A DNA stretch of 15,774 nt from Proteobacteria bacterium UBA1673 (GTDB lineage Bacteria > Pseudomonadota > Gammaproteobacteria > Comchoanobacterales > Comchoanobacteraceae): positions 1 through 15,774 of the forward strand of contig DCKN01000083.1 in assembly GCA_002320385.1 (NCBI GenBank). The letters are read 5' to 3'. The stretch's first letter is position 1. Every line of letters starts with the position of its first letter. The position numbers and the translations under genes were made by a program. This document shows, piece by piece, positions 1-10,000 of this stretch. Under the pieces are notes generated by a model. That model worked only from the letters and a program-made list of their open reading frames with translations, searched no databases and was not told the DNA's origin.

Positions 1-305
1 GCTTTTTTTGATCTTGCCGCAATAAAAAGAGGCGTATGACCGCGATTGTCACGCGCACTAGCCACTTGATTAGCAGCATCATCACCATAGTAGTTACTGA
101 TATTAGTCAAACAAGTTTTTAAACCGTCTGGATCATTCCACGACACAGACATAAAAAGTATAGACTGACCATTACCATCCACAATCGATAATGGGTCTGT
201 TGTTTCGTTCTCATGGCAGGCATCAAAAAAAGATTGAACAGCCTGAACAAAACTGCGATTAAAGCTAACATTGATTGCATTTGGCAATTTTGGTAATTTT
301 GGCAT
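1..305 (-). CDS. ankyrin-repeat protein, N-terminal part (runs off left edge)
   Basis: An open frame starts at ATG 305 and is still open at base 1, giving 101 visible residues. A GGA seven bases before the ATG can serve as ribosome binding site. The protein opens with MPKLPKLPNA. Two segments look like ankyrin repeats: about residues 43-68 (DGNGQSILFMSV followed by a helical stretch) and, more clearly, residues 84-101, with DNRGHTPLFIAAR, which carries the family's TPL-h-h-AA turn and helix pattern. Ankyrin repeats bind other proteins, so the role is presumably protein contact, but the partner and any catalytic domain would lie beyond the window. The gene is downstream of, and on the same strand as, the 441-residue orphan, 190 bp away. 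I see no signal peptide. The ankyrin call is fairly safe; the function is unknown. Confidence 0.8.
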   Translation of the reverse strand, partial: MPKLPKLPNAINVSFNRSFVQAVQSFFDACHENETTDPLSIVDGNGQSILFMSVSWNDPDGLKTCLTNISNYYGDDAANQVASARDNRGHTPLFIAARSKK

Positions 306-403
306 CGTATAATCCACTAACTCTAGTGACCATATAGTGTATTTTAACTAATTATGCTGTTTTTTAACGGACAATATTAAAAATAAGATAATTAAACATT
401 ACC

Positions 404-451
404 AAAAGATGCCATCGCAAAACTCAAAAGCACATTCAATTGGATGGCATC
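404..451 (-). terminator. possible terminator of the 441-residue gene
   Basis: A perfect 9-bp inverted repeat (GATGCCATC at 408-416, GATGGCATC at 443-451) lies 45 bp past the stop of the minus-strand gene. Read on the minus strand, the second arm is followed at once by TTTT. The 26-nt loop is long and the T run short, so a protein-binding operator for the downstream ankyrin gene is an alternative. Confidence 0.35.
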
Positions 452-495
452 ACTTAGCAGTCAAGAAACGTTAGCGAGTAAAAACCAACGAAACT

Positions 496-1821
496 TCATG
501 TTTTTTTTCGACTAAAATCAGACACGCGTCCCTGAACATCTCGTATACTAACATCGCTACCTTTGCTGACCAGTTTGGGATCCGTTATCTTACGTAAACC
601 ACTCAGAAACGTATTTAACTCAGTCCTTTCTTTGAAAGATTGATTCGATTTGTGATAGGAGTCGACCAATGATTGAAGATCATTTTTAAGCTGATTAAGT
701 CGTCTCACTCGACCGCTATCACTTACAGTAGAGCTAAAAGTTTTCCGCTTACTTAAGTTATTTATAATCGAGTTGATGACACAAACTTCATCACGTTGAT
801 AACGGGCAGGCTCTGAGGTATATGAGAATGCTTGCTGCAATGCACGTATATATTCGTTATTTGCAATCTTTTGCGTCATATTATCTTGTCGAATTCTGGC
901 ATAATCACTGGAATATAAAAATGTGGTCATCCGATCATAAATTTCTGCAAGTTGTAATGGTTCTAATTTTTTACCATGCCCATCAAACCCAAATACTTGT
1001 CCCTCCAATCGTTTATTAAAGTCGTAAACAGGAACTGATCGAATTGCCTGCTGACCATCTGCCGTATGCGAACGGGTAGCGTCGACATAGTGGAACTGGA
1101 CCCCGCTTGGAAACATCATTCGATTGAGCTCAAAAAAACCAATCAAATCACGAGACAATTCAGGCTTTTGAGTCATACAAGTAGTCACATTAAAAGCTTG
1201 ATCAGGGTAATCTGCCGATAGCATTTGCATTTGGTAAATCAACGTTAGCAATTGAAAGTCATCTTTTGGGACAGATAATCGGGTCTGAGCGATACCAGCA
1301 AGGTCTTGCAAACGATAAGGTTTGAATTCACAAAATCCGGGTAAAATCTGATTCAAAGCAGCAGTCATACTATTCATAGCATGCATCGCAGTAACTGTCT
1401 GTTGTTGGGTTTTACTACAATTTTTATCAATTTCATCACTTTGACGAATCCCAGCAAGTATCATAATCAGTGGCTGGTCATCTTTTTGGAAAGCTTCATA
1501 AGAAGCTTTAATTTGCTTAAGGAAAGGAAATGCATTACGAAGACCCACAGATGTGAATATCATATCCTCCTGTGCAAGGGGGGAAAACACGGCATCATCG
1601 GCATCTAAACTCAATTCAGACGATGCACGACCTGCAAGCGAAGCACAACGTATGGTTTTAGGATCATCAAGAAGCGCACAGCGCAATGTATCCAATAACC
1701 ATCTTTCACGATCTTCATCCGACTTACAGACAGTTGGATAAAAAGCCATAAGATCTGCACACCCGTCATATTCTAAAGCGAGTACCGGTCGTGGGACCAA
1801 TTCGGGATATTCTTCATGCAT
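496..1821 (-). CDS. 441-residue orphan protein with a weak HAD-like signature
   Basis: I do not recognise a named family. The start is ATG 1821: the frame has a stop ten codons upstream and no other start between. The ribosome site is poor (GGTG five bases upstream); a better AGGAG lies further off, near 1850. Near the N terminus a hydrophobic strand ends in EYDGC (residues 17-21), resembling HAD motif I (DxDG) but with Glu at the nucleophile position. A second hydrophobic strand ends in AGIRQS (123-128), the place expected for the motif II Ser/Thr, followed by DEIDKN. VQFHYVDATRS (241-251) could correspond to motif IV. Residues about 290-441 are helical, polar and basic. There is no signal peptide or membrane segment. 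It is transcribed away from giant protein A and toward the partial ankyrin gene. The HAD link is inference; a degenerate phosphatase-fold effector or an unrelated fold are both possible. Confidence 0.85.
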   Translation of the reverse strand: MHEEYPELVPRPVLALEYDGCADLMAFYPTVCKSDEDRERWLLDTLRCALLDDPKTIRCASLAGRASSELSLDADDAVFSPLAQEDMIFTSVGLRNAFPFLKQIKASYEAFQKDDQPLIMILAGIRQSDEIDKNCSKTQQQTVTAMHAMNSMTAALNQILPGFCEFKPYRLQDLAGIAQTRLSVPKDDFQLLTLIYQMQMLSADYPDQAFNVTTCMTQKPELSRDLIGFFELNRMMFPSGVQFHYVDATRSHTADGQQAIRSVPVYDFNKRLEGQVFGFDGHGKKLEPLQLAEIYDRMTTFLYSSDYARIRQDNMTQKIANNEYIRALQQAFSYTSEPARYQRDEVCVINSIINNLSKRKTFSSTVSDSGRVRRLNQLKNDLQSLVDSYHKSNQSFKERTELNTFLSGLRKITDPKLVSKGSDVSIRDVQGRVSDFSRKKT

Positions 1822-2151
1822 ACAAGCACCATATTTAGTAAATTAATCACTCCTATAGCATCTTTTTTACACAGCATACAGTTTTTTTATAAAAGTCTTG
1901 CCAATCACCATTTTCATTTGTTTTTCTTAATCAGAACAACCACAAGTGATTCATAGGAAATAAGAAAAATCTTTGACTAGTTTGAAACGCAATCATCAAA
2001 CAACCACTACGACATCAAGTGAGGGAAAAACAAAAATCATATCAACAGCCTAACAACCAGTTGCTTCGATTATCATGAACTGGACACGACAAGAAAATTA
2101 AATACAATACCAACATCAAAGTATTCACCGAGAGTAAAGCATATAAAATTC

Positions 2152-2180
2152 GTGCAATTAATTTTCATTGTGTTTAAAAT
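2152..2180 (+). promoter_or_regulatory. weak sigma70-like promoter for protein A
   Basis: TAAAAT at 2175-2180 fits a -10 box (five of six to TATAAT). GTGCAA at 2152-2157 is a poor -35 (three of six), with a 17-bp spacer. The predicted RNA start near 2187 leaves about 24 bases before the GTG start of protein A. Confidence 0.3.
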
Positions 2181-2189
2181 AACCTCATT

Positions 2190-2207
2190 ATGAAAAATAC
2201 AGGATAA
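2190..2207 (+). other. five-codon mini-ORF before protein A, overlapping its ribosome site
   Basis: ATG AAA AAT ACA GGA TAA reads MKNTG and stops. It is in the same frame as protein A and ends three bases before the GTG start at 2211. Its GGA codon is part of the AGGA used as ribosome binding site for protein A. It could be a translated leader, the remnant of a longer N terminus lost to a stop, or chance. Confidence 0.3.
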
Positions 2208-2210
2208 CAG

Positions 2211-5200
2211 GTGCCTAACAATAGCAAAAAAGCCGAATTGAATTGGTCACGTCTTATTACCAAAAATGACCACCACCTTGAACAACAGCTAACGACGAAC
2301 CTGTATGCACATGACAGTCGAGATAAAACACTTTGGCAATGTATAGCCACACACAAAAAGTTCAACCCAAACTTTGATAATAAAATTTTAAACGTGATTG
2401 ATGAAAAAGACCGTCCTCAACATCACTTTGAAATCAACCAACAGCATGATGGAATTTCAGCGTTAGGCATTGCCATCCAGGAAAAAAATGCCGATGCAGT
2501 GCTCAAACTAATCCAGTTCGGATGTTCAATTAGTTGCGCATTCAATGCAAAAGCTGGGTTACCAGAAATCATAAACCAGTTCAAAGACCACGCTTATCTT
2601 CGGCTAATCCTGTATCAAATCAAAGAGAGTTTTTCAGACCCGCAACAACTTTTTGACAGCAACAATCATCATATTTTACGCATTGTCTTGACAGAGAAGC
2701 ATGATCCCAAAACAGCGCACATGCTCATCAACACAAACCTCGATCCTAATCTTGCTATTGATGATGATTACCATGTCCTCGAATCGCTATTTGATGATCC
2801 TTACCGATACTTATTTCCATTGATTTGTAGCAAACTGAATCCAGAAAACATTCATTATGCAAGCGATACAAGACCAACCCCACTGATGATCGCCTGTAAA
2901 CAAGCAGATCTTGGGGTTGTCGAGATGCTATTGGATAAATGTGCATATGCAGCGACAAGTCACCACGGAAAAAACGCACTACATTTCTTAGCAATGGCGG
3001 ATACAAGCAATGAAAATACAATTGTGATTGATAGGATCGCAAGCCTATTACTACAAACCGGCGCTGAGCTTAACCAAGTAGATCTTGATGGGAATACGCC
3101 GCTGACTCTATCACTAAGGCATCATCATGTTGCGCTGGCAATGAAATATTTAAAAGATCCAACAATCAATATCCATGCAAGAAATCTTCAATATGAAAAT
3201 GCGATGAGTATTGCAATAATTGGTGGATTGGTTAATTGCTGTGACGCCTTGATTAATCACAACCAGCAGCAATCACTAACCGAACCGCCCTATTGCATTA
3301 GCACGACACCATCACGATTACCACGAAATTTTATAGATAAGATCGTACCCGTCATTGCAAAAAAGACCAATCAAAGTATCACCATTGAGGGCCCGCTATG
3401 CCCTGTCTCTATTGCAGTTTTATTGCGCCCCATACGCCCTGAAATGGAAAGACTCATACCAAGACTTGTGAATGCTTATGTCCCTGGGCAACAATCAATG
3501 GATAATCCATACCATATCGCGGTTACACTTAACGATTATCAAACGATAGGATTATTATTACAACATGGCATACCAGTGAAACAGTCCACGCTACAACCGG
3601 TGCTCGAACAAGATAACGCTCACTCAAAAATAATAAAAACTTACATCAAAACCATCTGCACCACAGAGGAACTACTATTGAGCGGTAAAGGAGCAGAAGC
3701 TGAACAGCGCGCACAAACACTCAACGCCGCCACAATACCCAAGCATTGGCCATTACAATACTGGCGAGAATTTGGGAACGCCTATATCGTTGCCTGTCTT
3801 GAAACAGCATCACCCCAAGACGGCGCACAGAGACTTCATCGAGTTTTTTACGAGGCAAATATATGTCCATTGATCATCAAATACCAAGCATACCAAAATG
3901 ACTACGATACGCTCGTAGTCAAGATATTACAGAACATTATCAGTGAACTACAAGAACTGAAAAAGAGAAATTGCTTATCGAATAATCAATCAAGCGCCGA
4001 CGACAAGTCACGCAACGATCCCATCAGTGATAAAATAAATCCTTCAATGAGTGACTATGATGTCAAACAACGTTCAATCGACCAACAAGAAAAAACGCAA
4101 GAACATGAAAAAACCAAGTCATCATCACAAATAGATCAAACAGTGTGTCATCATACCAATGACAATACAACAGCACATCAAAATACGCTGATAAATGAGT
4201 GTCACCATACAGACAATACGGACTCGCAATCTATTTTGAACGTACTAGAACAACAACAGTTAAAGCACACCACTGAAACCAAAAAAGAAGTTCCTTTCAC
4301 AGAAAAGTGCTCACAATGGCAATTACTGATTAATCAGATATTTCTAAAATCAGACAGTAATCCAACTACCACAACAACTAGCTCAGATCTAAAATCAATG
4401 TTTATAGTGCTATTACGCGAAGAAGTACTAAAAGCAATATTCAACAAAAATGCGTTACCAGAATGTAGTTTAGAAGTACTACGTCTCCTTAATCAAAGTC
4501 CGTGTGGCATTACCAGAAAGTTGATTGCTAACCAGATACAAATCGCACTGATAGAACATACTGTGGCCCAACAAAACGACTCTGAAGATGTGCCAAGCCC
4601 AGAACAGAATCAAAGCATCGCTACAGCCCAATATATGTTGAATTCTCACTATCAATTGTTCTATCAAATTGAACAACATCCGCTCAATATAGAGCAAACA
4701 TATCAACTCGCCTATGTATTGTTCATGTTGAAACTTCCCACAAAGGAAACAACAAGCGAATCACTAGCGCATGCTCGAGCGTTTTACAGCGCCATATGCT
4801 ACCAGATCATGACAAACAATTCATTCCCCAAAGCATGTTGCAGTCTCATTAACTGGTTGAGAAAATATGACGTCAGAATCAAACTATTGAAAGAGGTATC
4901 TTTCCAAAAAGACCTACTACATGTGAGTCAAATTAAATCCACAAAAGATAATGAAGCAGAAAGAGATGAAGCCCGAGATATCTTTTTGGTTGTTGCACCT
5001 TATCTAAGTGAATCAATCATGGCTGCGATTATCCATAAACCAAGAATCATTCATTATCTGCACGCCTACCCAAGATTAACAGTGATACAAAGTGTATCCA
5101 CCGTATTAGCACAGTTATTGGACAGCTACACCAGTGTTCGTCTTATTGAAAACAGCAACCAAAACACAGATCGAGGCCTACCCAAGCGTGTTCAAGCCAT

Positions 5201-6992
5201 TGCCAAAGAAGAGACCTCAGGGCTTGAAGAACTATTAGCCAGCCGCATTACTGAACTTGAAAATAAAGTTGATCACGCAACAAAAGCACTTAAAAGCGCT
5301 GATTGCGAAAGCAAATCTCGAGAAATTCGCATTGAAGAAGTAGAAAAAGAACTCAAAGAAAAAGATGACACCATACAACGATTAATACGAGAAAATACTC
5401 AATACAAAGCACAAATCACTGGACAAAAAGAGTCCAATAAAACGATTAAAACCCTTAAAAAAGACAACCAAGCACTTTCACATGAACTTGAAAATTTAAA
5501 ACAAGCACTATCAAAACAAAGCATAACAATCCATGAGAACAAAGCAACATACGATGCTGAAATATTAGAATACAACGGTAAAATCGACATATATCGTCAT
5601 CAAATAGCAGGTTTACTATCAGAGCATTCCAAATTAAAAGATTACGCCAACCTACTTCATCGTAAAATTCAAGTTACTGGAACCCAAGAAAATCAACAGG
5701 TCCAGGAACTTAAAGCCTCTATTCGAACTGCAAGATCAAAGCACAACGATCTCGAACAACAGCTTCACCAACAAGCGAGCGCATATCAAGCTGAAATTCA
5801 TGAACTCAAGCAGGAAAAAAAAGAAACACTAGAAACCCTTTCTCGGTTGGAACAATCAAACCGATCCTTACAAAAAGTAAACAGTGGCTTACAAACACAA
5901 GTATCAACCATGCAACAAAGCCACCTCAGCGCTAATAGCATGTTTCTGATATCGTCCTATGATCATTTAATTTTAAACTCAAGCCGTGATGAGACAATCA
6001 TATGCTTAACCCAGTGCATAACCGAACTCTGCCAGAGCATAATGGCGATCGATGCCCACGCACAAATTCAATGGGGTGGATCCACTGCAATCATGCTTGC
6101 ACGCAAAGAGCTAGAACTATTACTACCAAAACAGTTCGAGCACTTATGTCATTTGATCAAATCAAAACAAGAGGATATCGATATCACTGTCATTACAACG
6201 CAAACCATCCCTATCGACACGATGATTTCTAATCGAAAAGATAGCAAAAAACATGACACGCAACGACCTCGATTTCAAATCACTCCTCAAAATAAACAAT
6301 GTCAGATTGATCTACAACTGCGTCAACGACATTCAGTAAGTACAAATCCCGATGCAATTGTTTGGGTATGGAGCCCTGGGGACCAAAACTGGTACTTGAC
6401 GCCAAGATGTTACCAAGCACATCAACAAGCCTTCCTCTGGGATAATTACCAAATCCTTCCAGAAACATACCCGTCCTACTCGTTATATCGAGGATTGCAT
6501 CAATGGATTAAACAAAAAATCTTCGAGCAAGATGGAGCCCTATCGGTCCCTAGATATTTGCTTCAAAGAAAACTAACATCCTCAACCAGATCTGAAGTAA
6601 GTAAAGAAATCATTGAGATCTTAAAGAAAATGCACGCGACAAACTATTGGAACAGTGCACTGAGTCGCTTATGTGAAATCATACACGTTAACGGAAAATC
6701 AACGAGCGTACTCAATTATCTATTACCTGAGCGAGCAACCATACCGTCAATGGATTGTATCAAAAGCGCAATCCAATCGGCTACCTCCGTCTCTGACGTA
6801 TTATGCATTATCAAACAACACTGGGAAGCAACAGAAACCAACACAAAACTTTTAAATTCAAAGATTCCGATTGATTGGAGTACGATCTGTAACAAACATG
6901 TCACAACGATAGAAACATACGCCCCTCAAAATAATGAAACCACCATAAACGGTACAATGAAGTTCTCAAAGTACGGCCATTCAATTGAATAA
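2211..6992 (+). CDS. giant ankyrin / coiled-coil / nucleotidyltransferase-like protein A
   Basis: This is an uninterrupted 1593-residue protein from GTG 2211, which has AGGA six bases upstream; the in-frame ATG at 2190 is cut off by a stop. Domains in order: ankyrin-type units in residues 80-110, 220-350 (clear examples are TPLMIACKQADLGVVEMLL and DLDGNTPLTLSLRHHHVALA) and 430-455; a helical stretch to about 585; a low-complexity polar linker at 586-725 containing two CHHT motifs and a Thr run; helices at 726-985; a heptad-rich coiled coil at about 1003-1235; and a C-terminal domain with GGS (1289-1291), EDID (Asp1322, Asp1324) and IDLQL (Asp1367). That set matches the active-site pattern of the polymerase-beta nucleotidyltransferase superfamily, which transfers nucleoside monophosphates. 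There is no signal peptide or membrane segment. It is a full-length paralog of protein B. The substrate is unknown; a secreted effector or a cytoplasmic enzyme are both possible. Confidence 0.92.
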   Translation: MPNNSKKAELNWSRLITKNDHHLEQQLTTNLYAHDSRDKTLWQCIATHKKFNPNFDNKILNVIDEKDRPQHHFEINQQHDGISALGIAIQEKNADAVLKLIQFGCSISCAFNAKAGLPEIINQFKDHAYLRLILYQIKESFSDPQQLFDSNNHHILRIVLTEKHDPKTAHMLINTNLDPNLAIDDDYHVLESLFDDPYRYLFPLICSKLNPENIHYASDTRPTPLMIACKQADLGVVEMLLDKCAYAATSHHGKNALHFLAMADTSNENTIVIDRIASLLLQTGAELNQVDLDGNTPLTLSLRHHHVALAMKYLKDPTINIHARNLQYENAMSIAIIGGLVNCCDALINHNQQQSLTEPPYCISTTPSRLPRNFIDKIVPVIAKKTNQSITIEGPLCPVSIAVLLRPIRPEMERLIPRLVNAYVPGQQSMDNPYHIAVTLNDYQTIGLLLQHGIPVKQSTLQPVLEQDNAHSKIIKTYIKTICTTEELLLSGKGAEAEQRAQTLNAATIPKHWPLQYWREFGNAYIVACLETASPQDGAQRLHRVFYEANICPLIIKYQAYQNDYDTLVVKILQNIISELQELKKRNCLSNNQSSADDKSRNDPISDKINPSMSDYDVKQRSIDQQEKTQEHEKTKSSSQIDQTVCHHTNDNTTAHQNTLINECHHTDNTDSQSILNVLEQQQLKHTTETKKEVPFTEKCSQWQLLINQIFLKSDSNPTTTTTSSDLKSMFIVLLREEVLKAIFNKNALPECSLEVLRLLNQSPCGITRKLIANQIQIALIEHTVAQQNDSEDVPSPEQNQSIATAQYMLNSHYQLFYQIEQHPLNIEQTYQLAYVLFMLKLPTKETTSESLAHARAFYSAICYQIMTNNSFPKACCSLINWLRKYDVRIKLLKEVSFQKDLLHVSQIKSTKDNEAERDEARDIFLVVAPYLSESIMAAIIHKPRIIHYLHAYPRLTVIQSVSTVLAQLLDSYTSVRLIENSNQNTDRGLPKRVQAIAKEETSGLEELLASRITELENKVDHATKALKSADCESKSREIRIEEVEKELKEKDDTIQRLIRENTQYKAQITGQKESNKTIKTLKKDNQALSHELENLKQALSKQSITIHENKATYDAEILEYNGKIDIYRHQIAGLLSEHSKLKDYANLLHRKIQVTGTQENQQVQELKASIRTARSKHNDLEQQLHQQASAYQAEIHELKQEKKETLETLSRLEQSNRSLQKVNSGLQTQVSTMQQSHLSANSMFLISSYDHLILNSSRDETIICLTQCITELCQSIMAIDAHAQIQWGGSTAIMLARKELELLLPKQFEHLCHLIKSKQEDIDITVITTQTIPIDTMISNRKDSKKHDTQRPRFQITPQNKQCQIDLQLRQRHSVSTNPDAIVWVWSPGDQNWYLTPRCYQAHQQAFLWDNYQILPETYPSYSLYRGLHQWIKQKIFEQDGALSVPRYLLQRKLTSSTRSEVSKEIIEILKKMHATNYWNSALSRLCEIIHVNGKSTSVLNYLLPERATIPSMDCIKSAIQSATSVSDVLCIIKQHWEATETNTKLLNSKIPIDWSTICNKHVTTIETYAPQNNETTINGTMKFSKYGHSIE

Positions 6993-7016
6993 TAGACGCC
7001 GTCAATAGGCAATACG

Positions 7017-10000
7017 TTATGGCACAGATGGATATTTGTCGAGATCAATACACCACGCCAGTGGACCATCATCGTGCTGCAAACGTGATAAATCATCCTC
7101 CGCACGGTAAATTTCAACAATACGATTTCTCAGGTTTTCTATGTCAACGATTGATTCCCGAGCCAAATTCAAACATCGATGTCCCCCATGTGGCAATACG
7201 TAGCTGAGTGGCGTAAGCACGTCCCCACGATCGTTAAAAGATATGATATGGCCGATTACTGTTTTTAATGCACATACCCAAAATGGCGTTTTTTCAAATT
7301 GACGCAGTACAGCTAGCACATTATTTGAAAGAGTGGTTCGATTAGACATTGCATGAACCTGGAGTCGCAAACGCTCCGCACAAACACTGGTACTCTGGTC
7401 GTAAAACTTGTGCTTGATCAACTGAACCAACGCCCAAAAGAAAGAATAGTTTATCTGCAAATGCGCATTATTGTGTGGATGAATGAAACACTGAGCATAG
7501 AGAAATTCATATTGACTGGGCAATAATCGGCTAAGATCAAAAACCCAATCAGACCGATTGGCATCCCAGTTCCAAAAAAGCGCATCAGGATATGGTTTAC
7601 GACTACCAATCAAATGCAAATCAAATTTAAATGGAAGACTTACATGTTGAACCAGCAATCTTTTATCCGAACGTTCACATCGAGAAAACTGAATGTCAGG
7701 CCAGGCTCGTTTAATCGCATCTTCAATATCCATTCTTGAAAAAGATGACGACACATCAAGATCAACATCTTCATAACCCGAACAGGCAAGTTGATACCAA
7801 CGATCAAGCGATGCATCATGACGTCTAGCCAAAAAAAGCGCCAATGACCCACCTAAGCGTATCGAGATATTTTTTCTTTCAGTTTTCAGCGCACACAAAA
7901 CACCGGTCAATTGATTAATAAACGAAAATAAATCACCAAACGATATTGGCAACATTTCAGACATAACCAATAACTGTGGATGACTTGCAGCAATATTTTG
8001 AGCGGAAAACATCGTCGATTGCACCAAATAATTTGATGGTTGATGAACCGGGGTGACATCGGTCGCATTAAGCGGCACAGCCACAGCGCTGATAACAGGC
8101 ATCGAACGATCAGGCCCGAACTTCAATTCATACTTCTCACTTTGATCAGCGACTTGTTTTTTAAAGCGCATTGCCTGATCTTGTAGTTCATCAACTTTTT
8201 CTTGTAATGTATGAATGATGGCCTCTTTTTTATCTAAATCTTCAGATAAACAACTGGAAGCTTCTAACGACTGCGTCAATTGATCTTTGATATCATCTCG
8301 CTGATGAGCCAGTACTGTTTTATCGTTATTAACCTCGGTTAGTGACTGCGAAAGCTCAGATAAGCGGGCCTTCAGGACATCATTATCTTGTTGAACAACA
8401 GTGAGTTGTTCCTGCGTTTGGTGATGATATTGCGCACGATGACTTGCAAGATTATCAATTTTCTGTTCTAGCAATTGTATCTTTTTCTGTGCTTGGTCGA
8501 TCTCACATTGATGCTTTTTTTGCTCATCTTCATATTTTGCCTGCAACACCTGTAATGCTTCTTGTTTAGTATCAAGCTCGCCCCGGAGATCAAAAGCCTC
8601 ACATCGATCCTTCTCAGCATGTTGACGTACACGTTCTAGTTCTTGTTGCAATGCATTAAGATTAACCTGTTCACTAGCACGTGACGCATTGAGTTCATTG
8701 ATTATTTTGCGTTGCTGATCACACTGTTTTTGTAGATTAGATGAATCAGTCTTAACCAGCGCACTCTCAGACTGTAAAGTGAAATATCGTGATTGCTCAG
8801 ACTCAAGTTTCGATTGTAAAATACCCATCTTGATATTATGCTGCAACACTTGATCTCTCTGAAATGAATCAAGTGATTGATCATAATGAATTTTTGCAGA
8901 TCGACAATAGATCTGCATCGAAAAATCATGGTAAACGCGAAGATTTTGTGCAAGCGATGGCACATGGGTTTCAAGTAGTCGGTAAACCTTCGGATCAGAC
9001 AAGAAAATCAGTATATCGACAGACCGATTCGTCTGAGCACTTTGCGATTCTTTCATTGTGGTAAGAAGCGTCTCAATACTATCACAAACATAGTGTGGTA
9101 AAACCATATCTAAGACCGATAAAATTGCTTCCTCGCAATCGCTTTCCACACGACGCCGATACAAACAATCAAGTAGTTGAGCACGATTGCACCCACGAGA
9201 TAACCAATTGCTCCGCTCAGGACAATCAACCATCCACTTAATCAAACACGCAACCTCGTCCATATAGCCAGATGGAAGTAAGATCACTCGAATGAAGTAG
9301 TCAAAAAACAACTGTGATGGCTGTGTCTCCTCAGCATCACTATGAGTACGCAAACTATCAAGGTACAACTCAGCAAGACCAATCGTTTCTACGTCCGTCA
9401 ATACACGCGATTCAAGCACATGTATAATCGAATCCTGTGATTGATGCTCATGAAAATCAAATGATCGAGTCTTAACCGGTAACACCGCTGTTAAAACTTG
9501 TTTGACCAACCCATGGCGATGCTCAGATGCAATCTGACGGTTCTGTTTAATTTGGTCAAACAATAATTGCGCAGCTGAGAGACGCGCACGCGCTTGCGGT
9601 GATTGGTTGACTAATACCAGTACATTGAATACAAAGTCAGGATGCGTTAAGTGCCGTCTAATATTATGCTGTATCACTGTGTGTTCTAAACGCTTCAAAA
9701 ATAACTCCATAAGTGACATCGCATCGTAACCTTGCTCGTCCTCAGTATCATCCTTGCAATGATCAAGCAAAAATGACCGCCAGAACTGCTCTGCCCGGCG
9801 ATAATCTTCAGATTGCCCGGAAACCAAGGAAATTGGAGGAATCAATTGTGCTAAGCCTCTGGCGAAATTAAGCGGTAGTTTGATAACTTGAGGCTCGTCA
9901 CCTGATAGAGAAAATCCAAGCATCTTCAGTTTCGACATCTGTTGCGACGAACACCGATCATGTATCTTATGTCGCTCACATTGAGACATTAAAACACGCA

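Larger units (their letters stand above)
1822..2210. other. 389-bp AT-rich divergent intergenic region
   Basis: This spacer separates the divergently transcribed 441-residue gene and protein A, so it should hold both promoters. I see no convincing gene in it. The octamer AACAACCA occurs three times on the plus strand (near 1935, 1999 and 2052), twice with CAAGTGA shortly after. A perfect 6-bp inverted repeat, CCAGTT at 2057-2062 and AACTGG at 2078-2083, could be an operator. None of these is long enough to exclude chance in AT-rich DNA. Confidence 0.5.

Noticed and set aside
6063..7868. A and B as an AbiE-type abortive-infection toxin-antitoxin pair.
   Set aside because: The nucleotidyltransferase signature resembles AbiEii loosely, but there is no AbiEi-like antitoxin next to either gene, the genes are convergent rather than in an operon, and the proteins are four to five times longer.
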